A stretch of 28,291 nucleotides of DNA from Halalkalibacillus halophilus DSM 18494 (GCF_000423105.1 NZ_AUHI01000020.1:1-28291), one strand, 5' to 3'. Counted from the stretch's first letter, positions 15,457 through 23,598 are shown. A program made the numbers and translations. Notes: generated by a model not told the origin, from the sequence alone.

Positions 15457-16473
15457 ATGAAAAGATTCATGCTTTTATTAGTTGTATTGGTAGCTGCGAT
15501 CACCATGGCTGCGTGTGGAGAGGAAACGGCAGAAGACGTCCTTGCTGATTTAGAGAAGCAAGTTGGCGATATGGAAAGTTTTCGGGCTACCGCGGATATG
15601 ACCATGAACACAGGGGAAGAACCTCAACATTATCAAGTGAACCTATGGCATCTAAAAGATGATTATTTCAAAGTAGAAATGAATAATCAAACGGATGAGA
15701 AGGGGAATCAGGTCATTTTAAGAAATGAAGAAGGGGTGTTTGTTCTCACACCTTCCATTAACAAAAGCTATAAGTTTCAGAATGATTGGCCGCAACACCA
15801 TAGCCAACCCTATTTATATCAATCTCTAGTTAATGATATTCAGGCAGATTCTGAAAGAGAGTACCAAACGACAGAAAATTATTATGTATTTAAAGTGAAG
15901 ACAGATTATAAAGGGAATCAACAATTACCTCTTCAAGAGATTTATTTTCATAAAAAATCACTTCAGCCAGCTCTAGTGAGAGTACAGGATCAAACAGGCG
16001 AAACAATGGTAGAAGTTGATTTCACCGAATTCGAATTTAACGCTAATATTTCTATGGATGAATTTGATACAGACGAAAATTTAGCTGAAGGGGCAGTGAG
16101 TGTTCCTACTATGGCAGAGCTTGAAACAGAGGAGAATGAAATTTATTTCCCAACTACGTTACCAGAAGGAACCTCATTGGTACAAGAAGAGTCCATATCC
16201 TTTGATAACGGTGAGCGTACGATTCTTACCTTTGAAGGGGACAAATCTTTCACTTTAGTCCAAGAGATGTATGAGTCTTACCCAACCAGTTTAGAAATTC
16301 CTGTATATGCAAACGGAGAAATGGTCGATTTAGGAATGGAAGTCGGTGTGATGACTGACCAAACCTTGGAGTGGGAACAAGATGGTATGCGTTTTGTATT
16401 GGCAAGTGACTCTTTAACAGTTAACGAAAAGGTCGACTTGGCCAAGTCTGTTATGAAATCGATGGTTAAATAA
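15457..16473 (+). CDS. ydcC: LolA-like outer-membrane-lipoprotein-sorting-fold lipoprotein (YdcC-like)
   Basis: A 338-residue exported lipoprotein. The signal peptide MKRFMLLLVVLVAAITMAAC ends in a lipobox, so Cys20 should be lipid-modified and the protein held on the outer face of the membrane. The mature part (DVLADLEKQVGDMESFRATADMTM, then repeated beta-strand segments around YQVNLWHLKDDYFKVEM and EIYFHKKSLQPALV) resembles the half-barrel LolA/RseB-type fold. Its position between acpS and alr is that of B. subtilis ydcC. GGAGGAG precedes the ATG. The sigma-E-type promoter at 15328-15356 suggests mother-cell expression during sporulation. The biochemical function is unknown. Confidence 0.85.
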   Translation: MKRFMLLLVVLVAAITMAACGEETAEDVLADLEKQVGDMESFRATADMTMNTGEEPQHYQVNLWHLKDDYFKVEMNNQTDEKGNQVILRNEEGVFVLTPSINKSYKFQNDWPQHHSQPYLYQSLVNDIQADSEREYQTTENYYVFKVKTDYKGNQQLPLQEIYFHKKSLQPALVRVQDQTGETMVEVDFTEFEFNANISMDEFDTDENLAEGAVSVPTMAELETEENEIYFPTTLPEGTSLVQEESISFDNGERTILTFEGDKSFTLVQEMYESYPTSLEIPVYANGEMVDLGMEVGVMTDQTLEWEQDGMRFVLASDSLTVNEKVDLAKSVMKSMVK

Positions 16474-16492
16474 AATTGTCTCAGGTGATTAT

Positions 16493-16522
16493 TTGACAAC
16501 CTACTTTGAAAGTATAGATAAT
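16493..16522 (+). promoter_or_regulatory. Probable sigma-A promoter of alr
   Basis: TTGACA (16493-16498), an 18-bp spacer and GATAAT (16517-16522). The -10 box includes an upstream in-frame ATG (16521), so the transcript begins after it and the alr start must be the ATG at 16548. Confidence 0.65.
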
Positions 16523-16547
16523 GAAAAGAAAAAAAGTAGGGACGATC

Positions 16548-17660
16548 ATGGCACAAACTTTTTTCAGAGATACATGGGCTGAGGTAGACCTCAGTGCCAT
16601 TAAACACAATATAAATGAATTGAACAAATTTCATCATAACTCCAAAAAAATCTATGCCGTGGTCAAGGCTAATGGATATGGACACGGGGATATCCCAGTG
16701 GCGAAAGCAGCGGTGGAGGCAGGTGCGAGTGTCCTCGCTGTAGCCACTTTCGATGAGGCACTCCGACTACGGCGTGCTTTTTCGACGATCCCCATCTTGG
16801 TTTTTGGAAGAATACGGCCAAGTGACATCCAGCTAGCGGCTGATCACCAAATAGCTTTAACCGTCTATCAATCGGAATGGTTAGAACAAGCGAAGCAATA
16901 TACGAATGATTCGGTTGATTTACATGTGAAAATAGATACAGGAATGAACCGTGTTGGTATAAGGTTAGAAGAAGAGGCGTATGATGTTATAAAAGGCATT
17001 GAAGCTTCTCCTTTTCAATTGACAGGGTTATATACACATTTTGCGACGGCAGATGAAGAATCAGTCGAATATTTCAATGCTCAAAAAGATAGGTTCGAAG
17101 CCTTCTATCATCGAATAAAGCATCTGGTGTCCAGTGAAGTAGAAGTGCATGTAGGCAATTCTGCAACTTCATTAAGATATAAAGAGGACTTATATGACGC
17201 TGTAAGGTTTGGCATCAGCATGTATGGATTATATCCTTCAGAAGCAGTGGCAAAGAATACTTCTGTAAACCTGCAACCTGCCTTCACATTATACAGTCAC
17301 CTAGCTCATGTGAAACAACTAGAAGCGGGTGAATCCATTAGTTATGGAGCAACGTATACTGCAAAAGGGAAAGAATGGATCGGGACTATTCCAATTGGGT
17401 ATGGGGATGGTTGGATTAGAAAGCTTGAGGGATTTCAAGTGATGATCCAAGGAGAGTTACAACCAATTGTAGGGAGAATTTGCATGGACCAAATGATGGT
17501 TCGATTGTCGCAGCCATTTGATGTTGATTCTAAAGTTACATTAATTGGTAAGTCGGGTGGGAATGTTATACAAGTAGAAGACGTAGCCGATTATTTAGAG
17601 ACAATAAATTATGAAATCCCCTGCATGATTAACGAACGAGTTCCAAGAATTCATACTTAA
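16548..17660 (+). CDS. alr: Alanine racemase
   Basis: A 370-residue pyridoxal-phosphate enzyme that converts L-alanine to D-alanine for peptidoglycan. FRDTWAEVDLSAI is the typical N-terminus. Lys40 in VVKANGYGHG forms the Schiff base with the cofactor. The catalytic tyrosine of the other subunit is in SISYGATYTAKG, and RFGISMYGLYPS and GRICMDQMMVRL are further signatures. The start at 16548 follows AGTAGGG; the alternative ATG 27 bases upstream lies in the -10 box and would add a non-homologous MKRKKVGTI. The gene has its own promoter and lies before ndoAI, as in B. subtilis. D-alanine also inhibits spore germination, and Alr is found on spores of related species. Confidence 0.95.
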   Translation: MAQTFFRDTWAEVDLSAIKHNINELNKFHHNSKKIYAVVKANGYGHGDIPVAKAAVEAGASVLAVATFDEALRLRRAFSTIPILVFGRIRPSDIQLAADHQIALTVYQSEWLEQAKQYTNDSVDLHVKIDTGMNRVGIRLEEEAYDVIKGIEASPFQLTGLYTHFATADEESVEYFNAQKDRFEAFYHRIKHLVSSEVEVHVGNSATSLRYKEDLYDAVRFGISMYGLYPSEAVAKNTSVNLQPAFTLYSHLAHVKQLEAGESISYGATYTAKGKEWIGTIPIGYGDGWIRKLEGFQVMIQGELQPIVGRICMDQMMVRLSQPFDVDSKVTLIGKSGGNVIQVEDVADYLETINYEIPCMINERVPRIHT

Positions 17661-17707
17661 AAAAATATTCAGATATAAGTTTTTTCAACAAATTATTGCG
17701 TTTTTCC

Positions 17708-17737
17708 TTTACGAATGGTATCGAATGGTGTTATTAT
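17708..17737 (+). promoter_or_regulatory. Possible promoter of the ndoAI-ndoA operon
   Basis: TGT-TATTAT (17729-17737) is an extended -10 element. A weak -35-like TTTACG (17708-17713) stands 18 bases upstream. It lies about 40 bases before the ndoAI start codon, in a 119-base gap where I see no clear alr terminator. Confidence 0.45.
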
Positions 17738-17779
17738 GTTCAATAGATTTGGTGCTCGTAAAAAGTTGGGGGTGTAAGG

Positions 17780-18061
17780 ATGTCAACAAACGCAGAAAAG
17801 GTAGTTCTAGAACTGCCGATATCTTTACTGAAAGAGTGTGACGAATTGGTAGAAAGCGACGGAAATGCTGCTGACCGCAATCAATTAATCATGCAAGCTG
17901 TTAACAATTATGTAAAAGAAGAGAAAAAGCGTAAGATTCAAGAAAAGATGCGCCGTGGTTATGTAGAGATGAAAAATATCAACTTAGACATCGCATCAGA
18001 GGCTTTTCAGGCCGAAGAGGAGGCTGACACCACTCTTGAGCGCTTAGTGAGTGGGGTGTAA
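17780..18061 (+). CDS. ndoAI: Antitoxin EndoAI (MazE-like, ribbon-helix-helix)
   Basis: A 93-residue antitoxin that binds and inhibits the EndoA endoribonuclease encoded next. The N-terminal part, VVLELPISLLKECDELVE followed by DRNQLIMQAVNNYVKEE, is a ribbon-helix-helix DNA-binding domain. The charged C-terminal tail is the toxin-binding region in B. subtilis EndoAI (YdcD). GGGGGTG lies upstream of the ATG. The toxin start follows six bases after the stop codon, the usual antitoxin-first order with coupled translation. It may autoregulate the operon through its DNA-binding domain. Confidence 0.93.
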   Translation: MSTNAEKVVLELPISLLKECDELVESDGNAADRNQLIMQAVNNYVKEEKKRKIQEKMRRGYVEMKNINLDIASEAFQAEEEADTTLERLVSGV

Positions 18062-18066
18062 TTAAT

Positions 18067-18417
18067 TTGTATGTAAAACGAGGCGACGTTTATTACGCTG
18101 ATCTAACACCAGTTGTTGGTTCGGAGCAAGGCGGTGTTCGCCCAGTTCTTGTTATTCAAAATAATATTGGAAATCGATTCAGTCCTACTGTAATTGTTGC
18201 TGCAATTACAGCTCAAATTCAGAAAGCTAAGTTACCAACTCACGTCGAAATTGATGCGGAAGTTTATGATTTCGATCGTGATTCTGTTATCTTACTGGAA
18301 CAAATTCGTACCATTGACAAACAACGTTTAACAGATAAAATCACTACGCTTGACGAACAAGTGATGGTACAGGTGGACGATGCGTTACAGATTAGTTTGG
18401 GACTGCTAGATTTATAA
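18067..18417 (+). CDS. ndoA: mRNA interferase EndoA (MazF-type toxin)
   Basis: A 116-residue MazF-family endoribonuclease. The B. subtilis enzyme cuts single-stranded RNA at UACAU-type sites. RGDVYYADLTPVVGSEQGGVRPVLVIQNN contains the catalytic arginine of this family, and SPTVIVAAITAQIQKAKLPTHVEI the catalytic threonine region. The sequence is almost identical to B. subtilis EndoA throughout. The start codon is TTG (18067), with GGGGTG overlapping the end of ndoAI. No ATG is in frame near this point, since the ATG at 18071 is out of frame. A low-efficiency start would keep toxin below antitoxin. A strong terminator follows at 18437. Confidence 0.94.
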   Translation: MYVKRGDVYYADLTPVVGSEQGGVRPVLVIQNNIGNRFSPTVIVAAITAQIQKAKLPTHVEIDAEVYDFDRDSVILLEQIRTIDKQRLTDKITTLDEQVMVQVDDALQISLGLLDL

Positions 18418-18436
18418 CTTAAAGTTAATCATCCTT

Positions 18437-18482
18437 TACCTTTTATGAATATGTGTTAAACATATTTGTAAAAGGTATTTTT
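18437..18482 (+). terminator. Rho-independent terminator of ndoAI-ndoA
   Basis: TACCTTTT (18437-18444) pairs with 18470-18477, and AATATGT (18448-18454) pairs with ACATATT (18460-18466). The three bases between pair by one A-T and two wobbles, giving an 18-bp hairpin with a 5-base loop and five T residues. It separates the toxin operon from the rsb operon, so rsbR must have a promoter in 18483-18591, where I could not identify convincing boxes. Confidence 0.88.
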
Positions 18483-18591
18483 ATATTTTGAGGTTGGAAA
18501 ATGTCGAGTTTTCGGAAAAAAGTAGATAATTTTTGTAATTAATGATAAATTTGAATAAAGAATTTTATGCCTTGGAGGGTGAATTTTCAAA

Positions 18592-19458
18592 ATGTCTATG
18601 AAAGCACAGTTAATTAATAATAAGCAAGAAATATTAGAACAATGGCTTGAAGAAGTAGAAAACAAGGAATTAATGCATTATAGTAAAACCATTTCAGAAG
18701 ATCTGATTGGACGTACAAACAATGAATTAATTGACACAATTTTCATCGCCTTAGAAAATGAAACAGGAGCGAATGATGAATTACAGCAATTCGCTGAAAA
18801 AATAGTTAACCTTGGTTGGCCAATCGGATACATAACAGAAGGTATGCAAGTATTTCGTTCTGTAAGTATTAAAACGATTTTAGAAAAAAATAGCGACGCA
18901 AATAAAGATTACTTCTTGAATGTTATGGATGAGGTAAATCAAATCGTTGACCCGATTAAAACGTATTTAATTAATCAGTATTCTACAAATTGGGATAATA
19001 TCGTCTCCTTACAGAAATTGGCGTTAGAAGAGTTGTCAGCGCCTTTAATTCCTGTGATGGACGATATTACAGTTATGCCTTTAGTTGGTACCATTGATAC
19101 AGATCGTGCGAAGTTAATTATGGAAAATTTATTGAGTGGAATTGTGAAACACCGTACAGACGTAGTATTAATCGATATTACAGGCGTCCCTGTTGTTGAT
19201 ACAATGGTAGCTCACCACATTATCCAGGCGGCTGAAGCGGTCCGTTTATTAGGTGCGACTTGTATTTTAGTAGGAATTCGTCCTGAAATCGCCCAGACGA
19301 TTGTGAATTTAGGGATTGATTTGAGTAATTTCCCTACAAAGAGCTCATTGAGCAAAGGATTCCAAACAGCTCTACAAATGACTGACAAGCATATTATCTC
19401 AAGTAACAAAGATGGCCAAAACCTTGAACAAATCATGGAAGCAATTGAGAAGGAGTGA
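18592..19458 (+). CDS. rsbRA: Stressosome co-antagonist and sensor RsbR (RsbRA)
   Basis: A 288-residue protein that, with RsbS, builds the stressosome and holds the RsbT kinase. Residues 1 to about 140 form the non-heme globin-like sensory domain that projects from the complex. The STAS domain (about 150-270) is nearly identical to the B. subtilis one. Its phosphorylated threonines correspond to Thr170 in VGTIDT and Thr204 in VPVVDTMVAHH (Thr171 and Thr205 in B. subtilis). GGAGGGTG precedes the ATG. It is the first gene of rsbR-S-T-(U)-V-W-sigB-X; no RsbR paralogue is in the window. Confidence 0.95.
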   Translation: MSMKAQLINNKQEILEQWLEEVENKELMHYSKTISEDLIGRTNNELIDTIFIALENETGANDELQQFAEKIVNLGWPIGYITEGMQVFRSVSIKTILEKNSDANKDYFLNVMDEVNQIVDPIKTYLINQYSTNWDNIVSLQKLALEELSAPLIPVMDDITVMPLVGTIDTDRAKLIMENLLSGIVKHRTDVVLIDITGVPVVDTMVAHHIIQAAEAVRLLGATCILVGIRPEIAQTIVNLGIDLSNFPTKSSLSKGFQTALQMTDKHIISSNKDGQNLEQIMEAIEKE

Positions 19459-19467
19459 AACTAAATC

Positions 19468-19827
19468 ATGCGCATCCCTATTTTAAAACTACATGACTAC
19501 TTATTAGTATCCATCCAAGTTGAGTTAGACGATCAATCAGCGATGGAATTTCAAGAAGACTTATTAAAGAAAATTCATAATAGTGGAGCTACCGGAGTCG
19601 TTATTGACCTCACATCTGTGGAAGTAATAGATTCATTTATTGCTAAAGTACTGGGTGATGTCGTATCGATGGCTGATTTAATGGGAGCTAAAGTAGTGTT
19701 CACTGGCGTTCAACCTGCTGTATCTATGACTTTAATTGAATTAGGTATATATTTAAAAGAAGTTCCTACAGCGCTAGACCTTGAACAAGGACTAATCAAG
19801 CTACGACAAGAATTGGAGGAGAAGTGA
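19468..19827 (+). CDS. rsbS: Stressosome scaffold and RsbT antagonist RsbS
   Basis: A 119-residue single STAS-domain protein. The phosphorylation site is Ser56 in EVIDSFIAKVLGD, equivalent to Ser59 of B. subtilis RsbS, whose N-terminus is three residues longer. Phosphorylation by RsbT frees the kinase, and RsbX reverses it. AGGAG lies in the end of rsbR, nine bases after whose stop codon this gene begins. Its stop codon overlaps the start of rsbT by one base (TGATG). Confidence 0.95.
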   Translation: MRIPILKLHDYLLVSIQVELDDQSAMEFQEDLLKKIHNSGATGVVIDLTSVEVIDSFIAKVLGDVVSMADLMGAKVVFTGVQPAVSMTLIELGIYLKEVPTALDLEQGLIKLRQELEEK

Positions 19828-20231
19828 TGAATGAAACTTTATCCTCTGTGCCAATTCGAAAAGAATGGGATATAGTAGGTGCGCGTCAAACTGGTAGAAA
19901 TTGGGCTAAAGATTTAGGCTTCGGATCAGTGGATCAGGCCCGTATTGCGACAGCAATTTCCGAGTTAGCTCGAAATATATATTTATACGCTAAAGTTGGC
20001 GAAATCAACTTTGAAAGATTAGACTCTGTGCCTAGTATTGGTCTGAAGATAACTGCAAGAGATCAAGGTCCAGGGATTAAAGAAGTAAGTAAAGTAATGA
20101 AAGATGGATATTCCACATCTGGAGGGCTGGGTGCTGGCTTGCCTGGTGTGAAACGATTAATGGACGAGTTTGATATTGAATCGACGGATGCAGGTACTGT
20201 AGTGACTGTCATTAAATGGACTCGTATTTGA
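19827..20231 (+). CDS. rsbT: Switch serine/threonine kinase RsbT
   Basis: A 134-residue GHKL-fold kinase. ISELARNIYLYAKVGEI carries the Mg-ATP asparagine (N box), DQGPGI is the G1 box and SGGLGAGLPGVKRLMDEF the G2 box. It phosphorylates RsbS and RsbR in the stressosome and, once free, binds and activates RsbU. I chose the ATG at 19827, seven bases after GGAGG; a GTG one codon upstream is too close to that site. The start overlaps the rsbS stop codon, so the two are made in step. Confidence 0.95.
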   Translation: MNETLSSVPIRKEWDIVGARQTGRNWAKDLGFGSVDQARIATAISELARNIYLYAKVGEINFERLDSVPSIGLKITARDQGPGIKEVSKVMKDGYSTSGGLGAGLPGVKRLMDEFDIESTDAGTVVTVIKWTRI

Positions 20232-20250
20232 AATAGGTTCTGTTATAGGG

Positions 20251-20304
20251 TTCAAGTGCCCCTTCTACTTGCTATAAAGAAAATAAACAAAGCGAGTAAA
20301 GGCA
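20251..20304 (+). promoter_or_regulatory. Hairpin and extended -10-like element in the rsbT-rsbU gap
   Basis: TACTTGCT (20266-20273) pairs with AGCGAGTA (20291-20298) with one wobble, and TGCC (20257-20260) can pair with GGCA (20301-20304). TGC-TATAAA (20270-20278) is an extended -10 box, with a weak TTCAAG (20251-20256) 16 bases upstream. No T run follows, so it is not an ordinary terminator. It could be a minor promoter for rsbU or a processing or stability element. Confidence 0.4.
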
Positions 20305-20330
20305 GTACCTAATTGTAAAGGGGGATGAAG

Positions 20331-21341
20331 GTGGGCTCAACTAAGTCAGGAAAACAAGATTATAAACAATTATTGATGGAATATTTAGAAACAGGAGACG
20401 AATCTGTGCTTTACCGTGCGGAACAGTTTAGCAAAAATTCGATCCAACAGAGTATATCTCCTGATGAAATTGTGAATGAACATTATCAGTCCCTCCTTGA
20501 TATCATCCCTGATATGGACGATCGGATAAAAAGTTCATTTCAATTTCTTATTGAAACAATGATTTCTTATGGTATGGCTTATCAGGAATATCATGTGTTA
20601 AGAGAGAAACAGATTGAACTTCGATCAGAAATTGGAGTAGCTGCGAATATGCAGGACACACTATTAAAGACACAAGTTCCACAAGTGGACTCTTTGGATA
20701 TAGGTGTAAAATCAGTTGCTGCAAAAGAAATGAATGGCGATTATCATCACTTTATAATAGATGACAAAGGGAATATTGGTATTGCGATTGCAGATGTGAT
20801 TGGAAAAGGGATTCCGGCAGCTTTTTGTATGTCGATGATTAAGTATGCTTTAGAAAGTTTCTCTGAAAATCAAATTTTCCCTAAATATATTTTAGATTCG
20901 ATTAACCGTGTTGTTGAAAGAAATGTAAAAGAAGGCATGTTTGTAACGATGTTCTATGGCTTCTACGACGTGGATACGAATTATTTCCACTATGCTTCTG
21001 CTGGACATGAGCCAGGTTTTATTTTACGTAAAGAATCCCATGAATTTGAAGAAATTGATGCAAAAGGATTACTTCTTGGCGTGGAAAGTGAAGTAACCTA
21101 CGAAGAAAAATTTACTCAAATCGAAAAGGACGACATTATTGTTCTTTTCACAGATGGAGTAACAGAATGTCGTTATGGAGACCGCTTTATAGAGCAAGAA
21201 GAAGTCTTAGATGTAATTAAGTCATTTTCACATTTACCGGCACAAGAGATTGTCGATAGTGTGTATAAATACTTTGAAAGACTCCAGGACTTTGAGCTTA
21301 GAGATGATTTTACTATAGCAGTATTAAAAAGAATCAAGTAA
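20331..21341 (+). CDS. rsbU: PP2C-type phosphatase RsbU, activator of the SigB pathway
   Basis: A 336-residue phosphatase that dephosphorylates RsbV when bound by RsbT. The N-terminal four-helix domain (about 1-110) is the RsbT-binding region, and a linker coil around VLREKQIELRSEIGVAANMQ precedes the SpoIIE/PP2C domain (about 120-336). Metal-binding aspartates lie in GDYHHFIIDDKG, ADVIGKGIPAAF and LFTDGVTE, with a late RDDFTIAVLK. The likely start is GTG at 20331, six bases after AAAGGGGG; an ATG at 20325 directly abuts that site. The family length (335 in B. subtilis) agrees with either. The 99-base gap after rsbT is long for this operon and holds a hairpin. Confidence 0.93.
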   Translation: MGSTKSGKQDYKQLLMEYLETGDESVLYRAEQFSKNSIQQSISPDEIVNEHYQSLLDIIPDMDDRIKSSFQFLIETMISYGMAYQEYHVLREKQIELRSEIGVAANMQDTLLKTQVPQVDSLDIGVKSVAAKEMNGDYHHFIIDDKGNIGIAIADVIGKGIPAAFCMSMIKYALESFSENQIFPKYILDSINRVVERNVKEGMFVTMFYGFYDVDTNYFHYASAGHEPGFILRKESHEFEEIDAKGLLLGVESEVTYEEKFTQIEKDDIIVLFTDGVTECRYGDRFIEQEEVLDVIKSFSHLPAQEIVDSVYKYFERLQDFELRDDFTIAVLKRIK

Positions 21342-21345
21342 GAAT

Positions 21346-21371
21346 GTTTATGGTTATACAAGAGTGGGTAT
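21346..21371 (+). promoter_or_regulatory. Sigma-B promoter of rsbV-rsbW-sigB-rsbX
   Basis: GTTTAT (21346-21351), a 14-bp spacer and GGGTAT (21366-21371) match the sigma-B consensus (GTTTaa, 12-15, GGGTAT) almost perfectly. It lies 37 bases upstream of the rsbV start codon, the same place as the autoregulatory promoter in B. subtilis. Confidence 0.92.
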
Positions 21372-21408
21372 TTACAAATATAGTACGAAAGAATCGGAGG
21401 CGAAAGAA

Positions 21409-21735
21409 ATGAATCTACATATCGATGACTTTAAAAATGATGATGTAGCTACGTTGAAACTTTCTGGTGAGATTGATGCTTACACAGCACCTCAACTGAA
21501 AGAGAAATTATTAGGATATGTTAAAGAGTATGACGAGGTACAAGTTGACCTAGAGAAAGTGAACTATATGGATAGTACTGGACTAGGTGTATTCATTAGC
21601 GCACTAAAAACTTCTAAAGAGAATGAAAGCAAATTCAAATTGATTAATTTGCAGGAGAACGTGTATCGCCTATTTAACATCACAGGCTTGAATGAAGTCA
21701 TTGATATTGAAAACACAGTTCAAGGTGGTATGTAA
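21409..21735 (+). CDS. rsbV: Anti-anti-sigma factor RsbV
   Basis: A 108-residue STAS protein. When unphosphorylated it binds RsbW and frees SigB; RsbW phosphorylates it on Ser56 in NYMDSTGLGVF, the same residue number as in B. subtilis. TLKLSGEIDAYTAPQLKEKL is the opening strand-helix of the fold. The ATG at 21409 has GGAGG eight bases upstream. An in-frame GTG at 21364 lies inside the sigma-B promoter and cannot be the start of the sigma-B transcript. The stop codon is one base before rsbW. Confidence 0.95.
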   Translation: MNLHIDDFKNDDVATLKLSGEIDAYTAPQLKEKLLGYVKEYDEVQVDLEKVNYMDSTGLGVFISALKTSKENESKFKLINLQENVYRLFNITGLNEVIDIENTVQGGM

Positions 21736-21736
21736 A

Positions 21737-22216
21737 ATGAAGGAAGCATTTGACTTTTTAGAGATGAAGTTGCCTGCAAAATCAGAATTTGTAGGAGTTT
21801 TGCGTTTAACTATTTCTGGTGTTGCTAATCGAATGGGTTTCTCTTATGAAGAAATTGAAGATTTGAAAGTTGCAGTATCAGAAGCGATTACGAATGCAGT
21901 TAAACACGCTTATTATGATGAAGAAACTGGTGAAGTTACAATCGGATTCGGCTTATATGAAGATCGTTTAGAAGTTATGGTCGCTGATCATGGTGGAAGC
22001 TTTAATTTAAAAGAAGTTAAAGAAGATACGGGCCCGTATGATGAAGGAGTTCCAGTTACCAATATGCGTGAGGGAGGTTTCGGTCTATTTTTAATCGATG
22101 CCCTGATGGATAAAGTAGAAATCAATAATAATCATGGCGTAATCGTACTGATGACGAAGTTTTTGTACGAAAATGAGGTGGGCCAAAATGACGACCAGAT
22201 CTCAACATCACAGTAA
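21737..22216 (+). CDS. rsbW: Anti-sigma-B factor and serine kinase RsbW
   Basis: A 159-residue GHKL-fold protein that holds SigB inactive and phosphorylates RsbV. LKVAVSEAITNAVKHAY is the N box, VADHGGSF the G1 region and MREGGFGLFLIDALMD the G2 box. The N-terminus FLEMKLPAKSEFVGVLRLTISGVA matches B. subtilis RsbW, supporting the ATG at 21737 with AAGGTGG upstream. It overlaps sigB by 29 bases, so anti-sigma and sigma factor are made together. Confidence 0.95.
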   Translation: MKEAFDFLEMKLPAKSEFVGVLRLTISGVANRMGFSYEEIEDLKVAVSEAITNAVKHAYYDEETGEVTIGFGLYEDRLEVMVADHGGSFNLKEVKEDTGPYDEGVPVTNMREGGFGLFLIDALMDKVEINNNHGVIVLMTKFLYENEVGQNDDQISTSQ

Positions 22217-22976
22217 TGAAGAAGATATTTATGAACTAATAAATCATCTACACCAACACCCTAACGATGAAGCAGTCCAAGAAAGAATCATTCGAAAATA
22301 TGAGAATTTGGTACACTCCATCGCAAAGAAGTATTCAAAAAATAGCGAGATTCATGAAGATCTTGTACAAGTAGGGATGCTAGGTTTGCTAGCAGCTATT
22401 AGAAGGTATGACGAATCCTTCGGCAAATCGTTTGAATCGTTCGCAGTCCCTACTATTATTGGTGAAATCAAACGTTTCATTCGCGATAAAACATGGAGCG
22501 TTCATGTGCCTAGAAGAATCAAAGAGCTTGGTCCTAAAATCAAGAAGGCTGTAGAAGAACTAACGACAGATATGCAAGATTCACCGTCTGTACCAGAGAT
22601 CGCTGCTTATTTAGAAGTTTCTGAAGAAGAAGTCTTAGAAACAATGGAAATGGGTAAAAGCTACAATGCTTTATCTACAGACCGTAAGATTGAGGCAGAT
22701 TCTGACGGAAGTACAGTAACAATTCTTGATTTAGTAGGTAATCAAGACGATGGATATGAACAAACAGATTATAAGATGTTAATTGATAAAATCTTACCGC
22801 TATTAAATGAGCGGGAACAAGAAATTCTTAAATGCACGTATTTCGAAAACTTGAGTCAAAAAGAAACTGGTGAGCGCTTAGGATTATCCCAAATGCATGT
22901 ATCTCGATTACAACGTAGAGCACTTCGAAAACTAAGAGATTCGATCAGCGCAGAGGACATGGAGGTTTTATTTTGA
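22188..22976 (+). CDS. sigB: RNA polymerase sigma factor SigB (general stress)
   Basis: A 262-residue sigma-70-family factor that directs general-stress transcription. Region 2 includes HEDLVQVGMLGLLAAIRRYDESFGKSFESFAVPTIIGEIKRFIRDKTW, region 3 begins VHVPRRIKELGPKIKKAVEEL, and the region 4 helix-turn-helix is SQKETGERLGLSQMHVSRLQRRALRKLR. The chosen ATG (22188) has AGGTGG six bases upstream; an in-frame ATG five codons earlier lacks a proper site. It is embedded in rsbW and followed by rsbX with a 4-base overlap. It is held by RsbW and feeds back through the promoter at 21346. Confidence 0.96.
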   Translation: MTTRSQHHSNEEDIYELINHLHQHPNDEAVQERIIRKYENLVHSIAKKYSKNSEIHEDLVQVGMLGLLAAIRRYDESFGKSFESFAVPTIIGEIKRFIRDKTWSVHVPRRIKELGPKIKKAVEELTTDMQDSPSVPEIAAYLEVSEEEVLETMEMGKSYNALSTDRKIEADSDGSTVTILDLVGNQDDGYEQTDYKMLIDKILPLLNEREQEILKCTYFENLSQKETGERLGLSQMHVSRLQRRALRKLRDSISAEDMEVLF

Positions 22977-23584
22977 TTGAACGCAAAAACCAAATGGAAA
23001 TTGCGACTTATCAAAAGGCCAAAAAGGGAAACTATTACTCAGGAGATTCTTTTTTTTATGAGGAACTCGAAGATGGATTTATTTGTGCTTTAGCGGATGG
23101 TCTTGGAAGTGGAGAGATTGCAATGAACTCCTCAGAGGCTGCGATTGAAGTTATCAAGAATAATAAATCTGCACCTTTGGATGATTTGGTTGATCTTTGC
23201 AATAAAGCAATGGCTGGTACCAATATCCGTGGCTGCGTCTTAGGAATCTTACGTGTAGATTATGTGGAACAATCTTATGCTTATTCTTCCTTAGGGAATA
23301 TAAGTGTGATTATGGTTGCGAAGGATGGGAAGAAAGAACGAAATATCCCAGTGCCTGGATACTTATCTGGAGTTCCTCATAAAGTAAAAGTCCATAATGG
23401 TCCATTAGAAGAAGGTTCGATCTTTTTTATGTTTTCTGATGGAGTAGACGAGCATCAGCTGACAAAAGAATTTTATAATCACCGAACAATGGATTTAACC
23501 GTTGATTGGTATAAACGCCAAGAGAATAAAATGAATGATGACACCACCTTGATTGCGATGAAGTATAAAGGTGAGGTTTCTTAA
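22973..23584 (+). CDS. rsbX: PP2C-type phosphatase RsbX, stressosome reset
   Basis: A 203-residue PP2C-like phosphatase that removes phosphate from RsbS and RsbR and so restores the resting state. GDSFFYEELEDGFICALADGLGSGEIA carries the first metal-binding aspartates, FFMFSDGVDEH a later one and NDDTTLIAMK the last. The start codon is TTG at 22973, seven bases after GGAGG and overlapping the sigB stop codon. The residues MIERKNQME before the first ATG align with the B. subtilis N-terminus, so the TTG start is favoured. A terminator follows. Confidence 0.93.
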   Translation: MIERKNQMEIATYQKAKKGNYYSGDSFFYEELEDGFICALADGLGSGEIAMNSSEAAIEVIKNNKSAPLDDLVDLCNKAMAGTNIRGCVLGILRVDYVEQSYAYSSLGNISVIMVAKDGKKERNIPVPGYLSGVPHKVKVHNGPLEEGSIFFMFSDGVDEHQLTKEFYNHRTMDLTVDWYKRQENKMNDDTTLIAMKYKGEVS

Positions 23585-23598
23585 TTTAGCTCTTACAT

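Noticed and set aside
18511..18549. Twelve-codon frame between ndoA and rsbR
   Set aside because: Too short, poor ribosome binding site, no known relative. The gap more likely holds the rsbR promoter, although I could not find convincing boxes.
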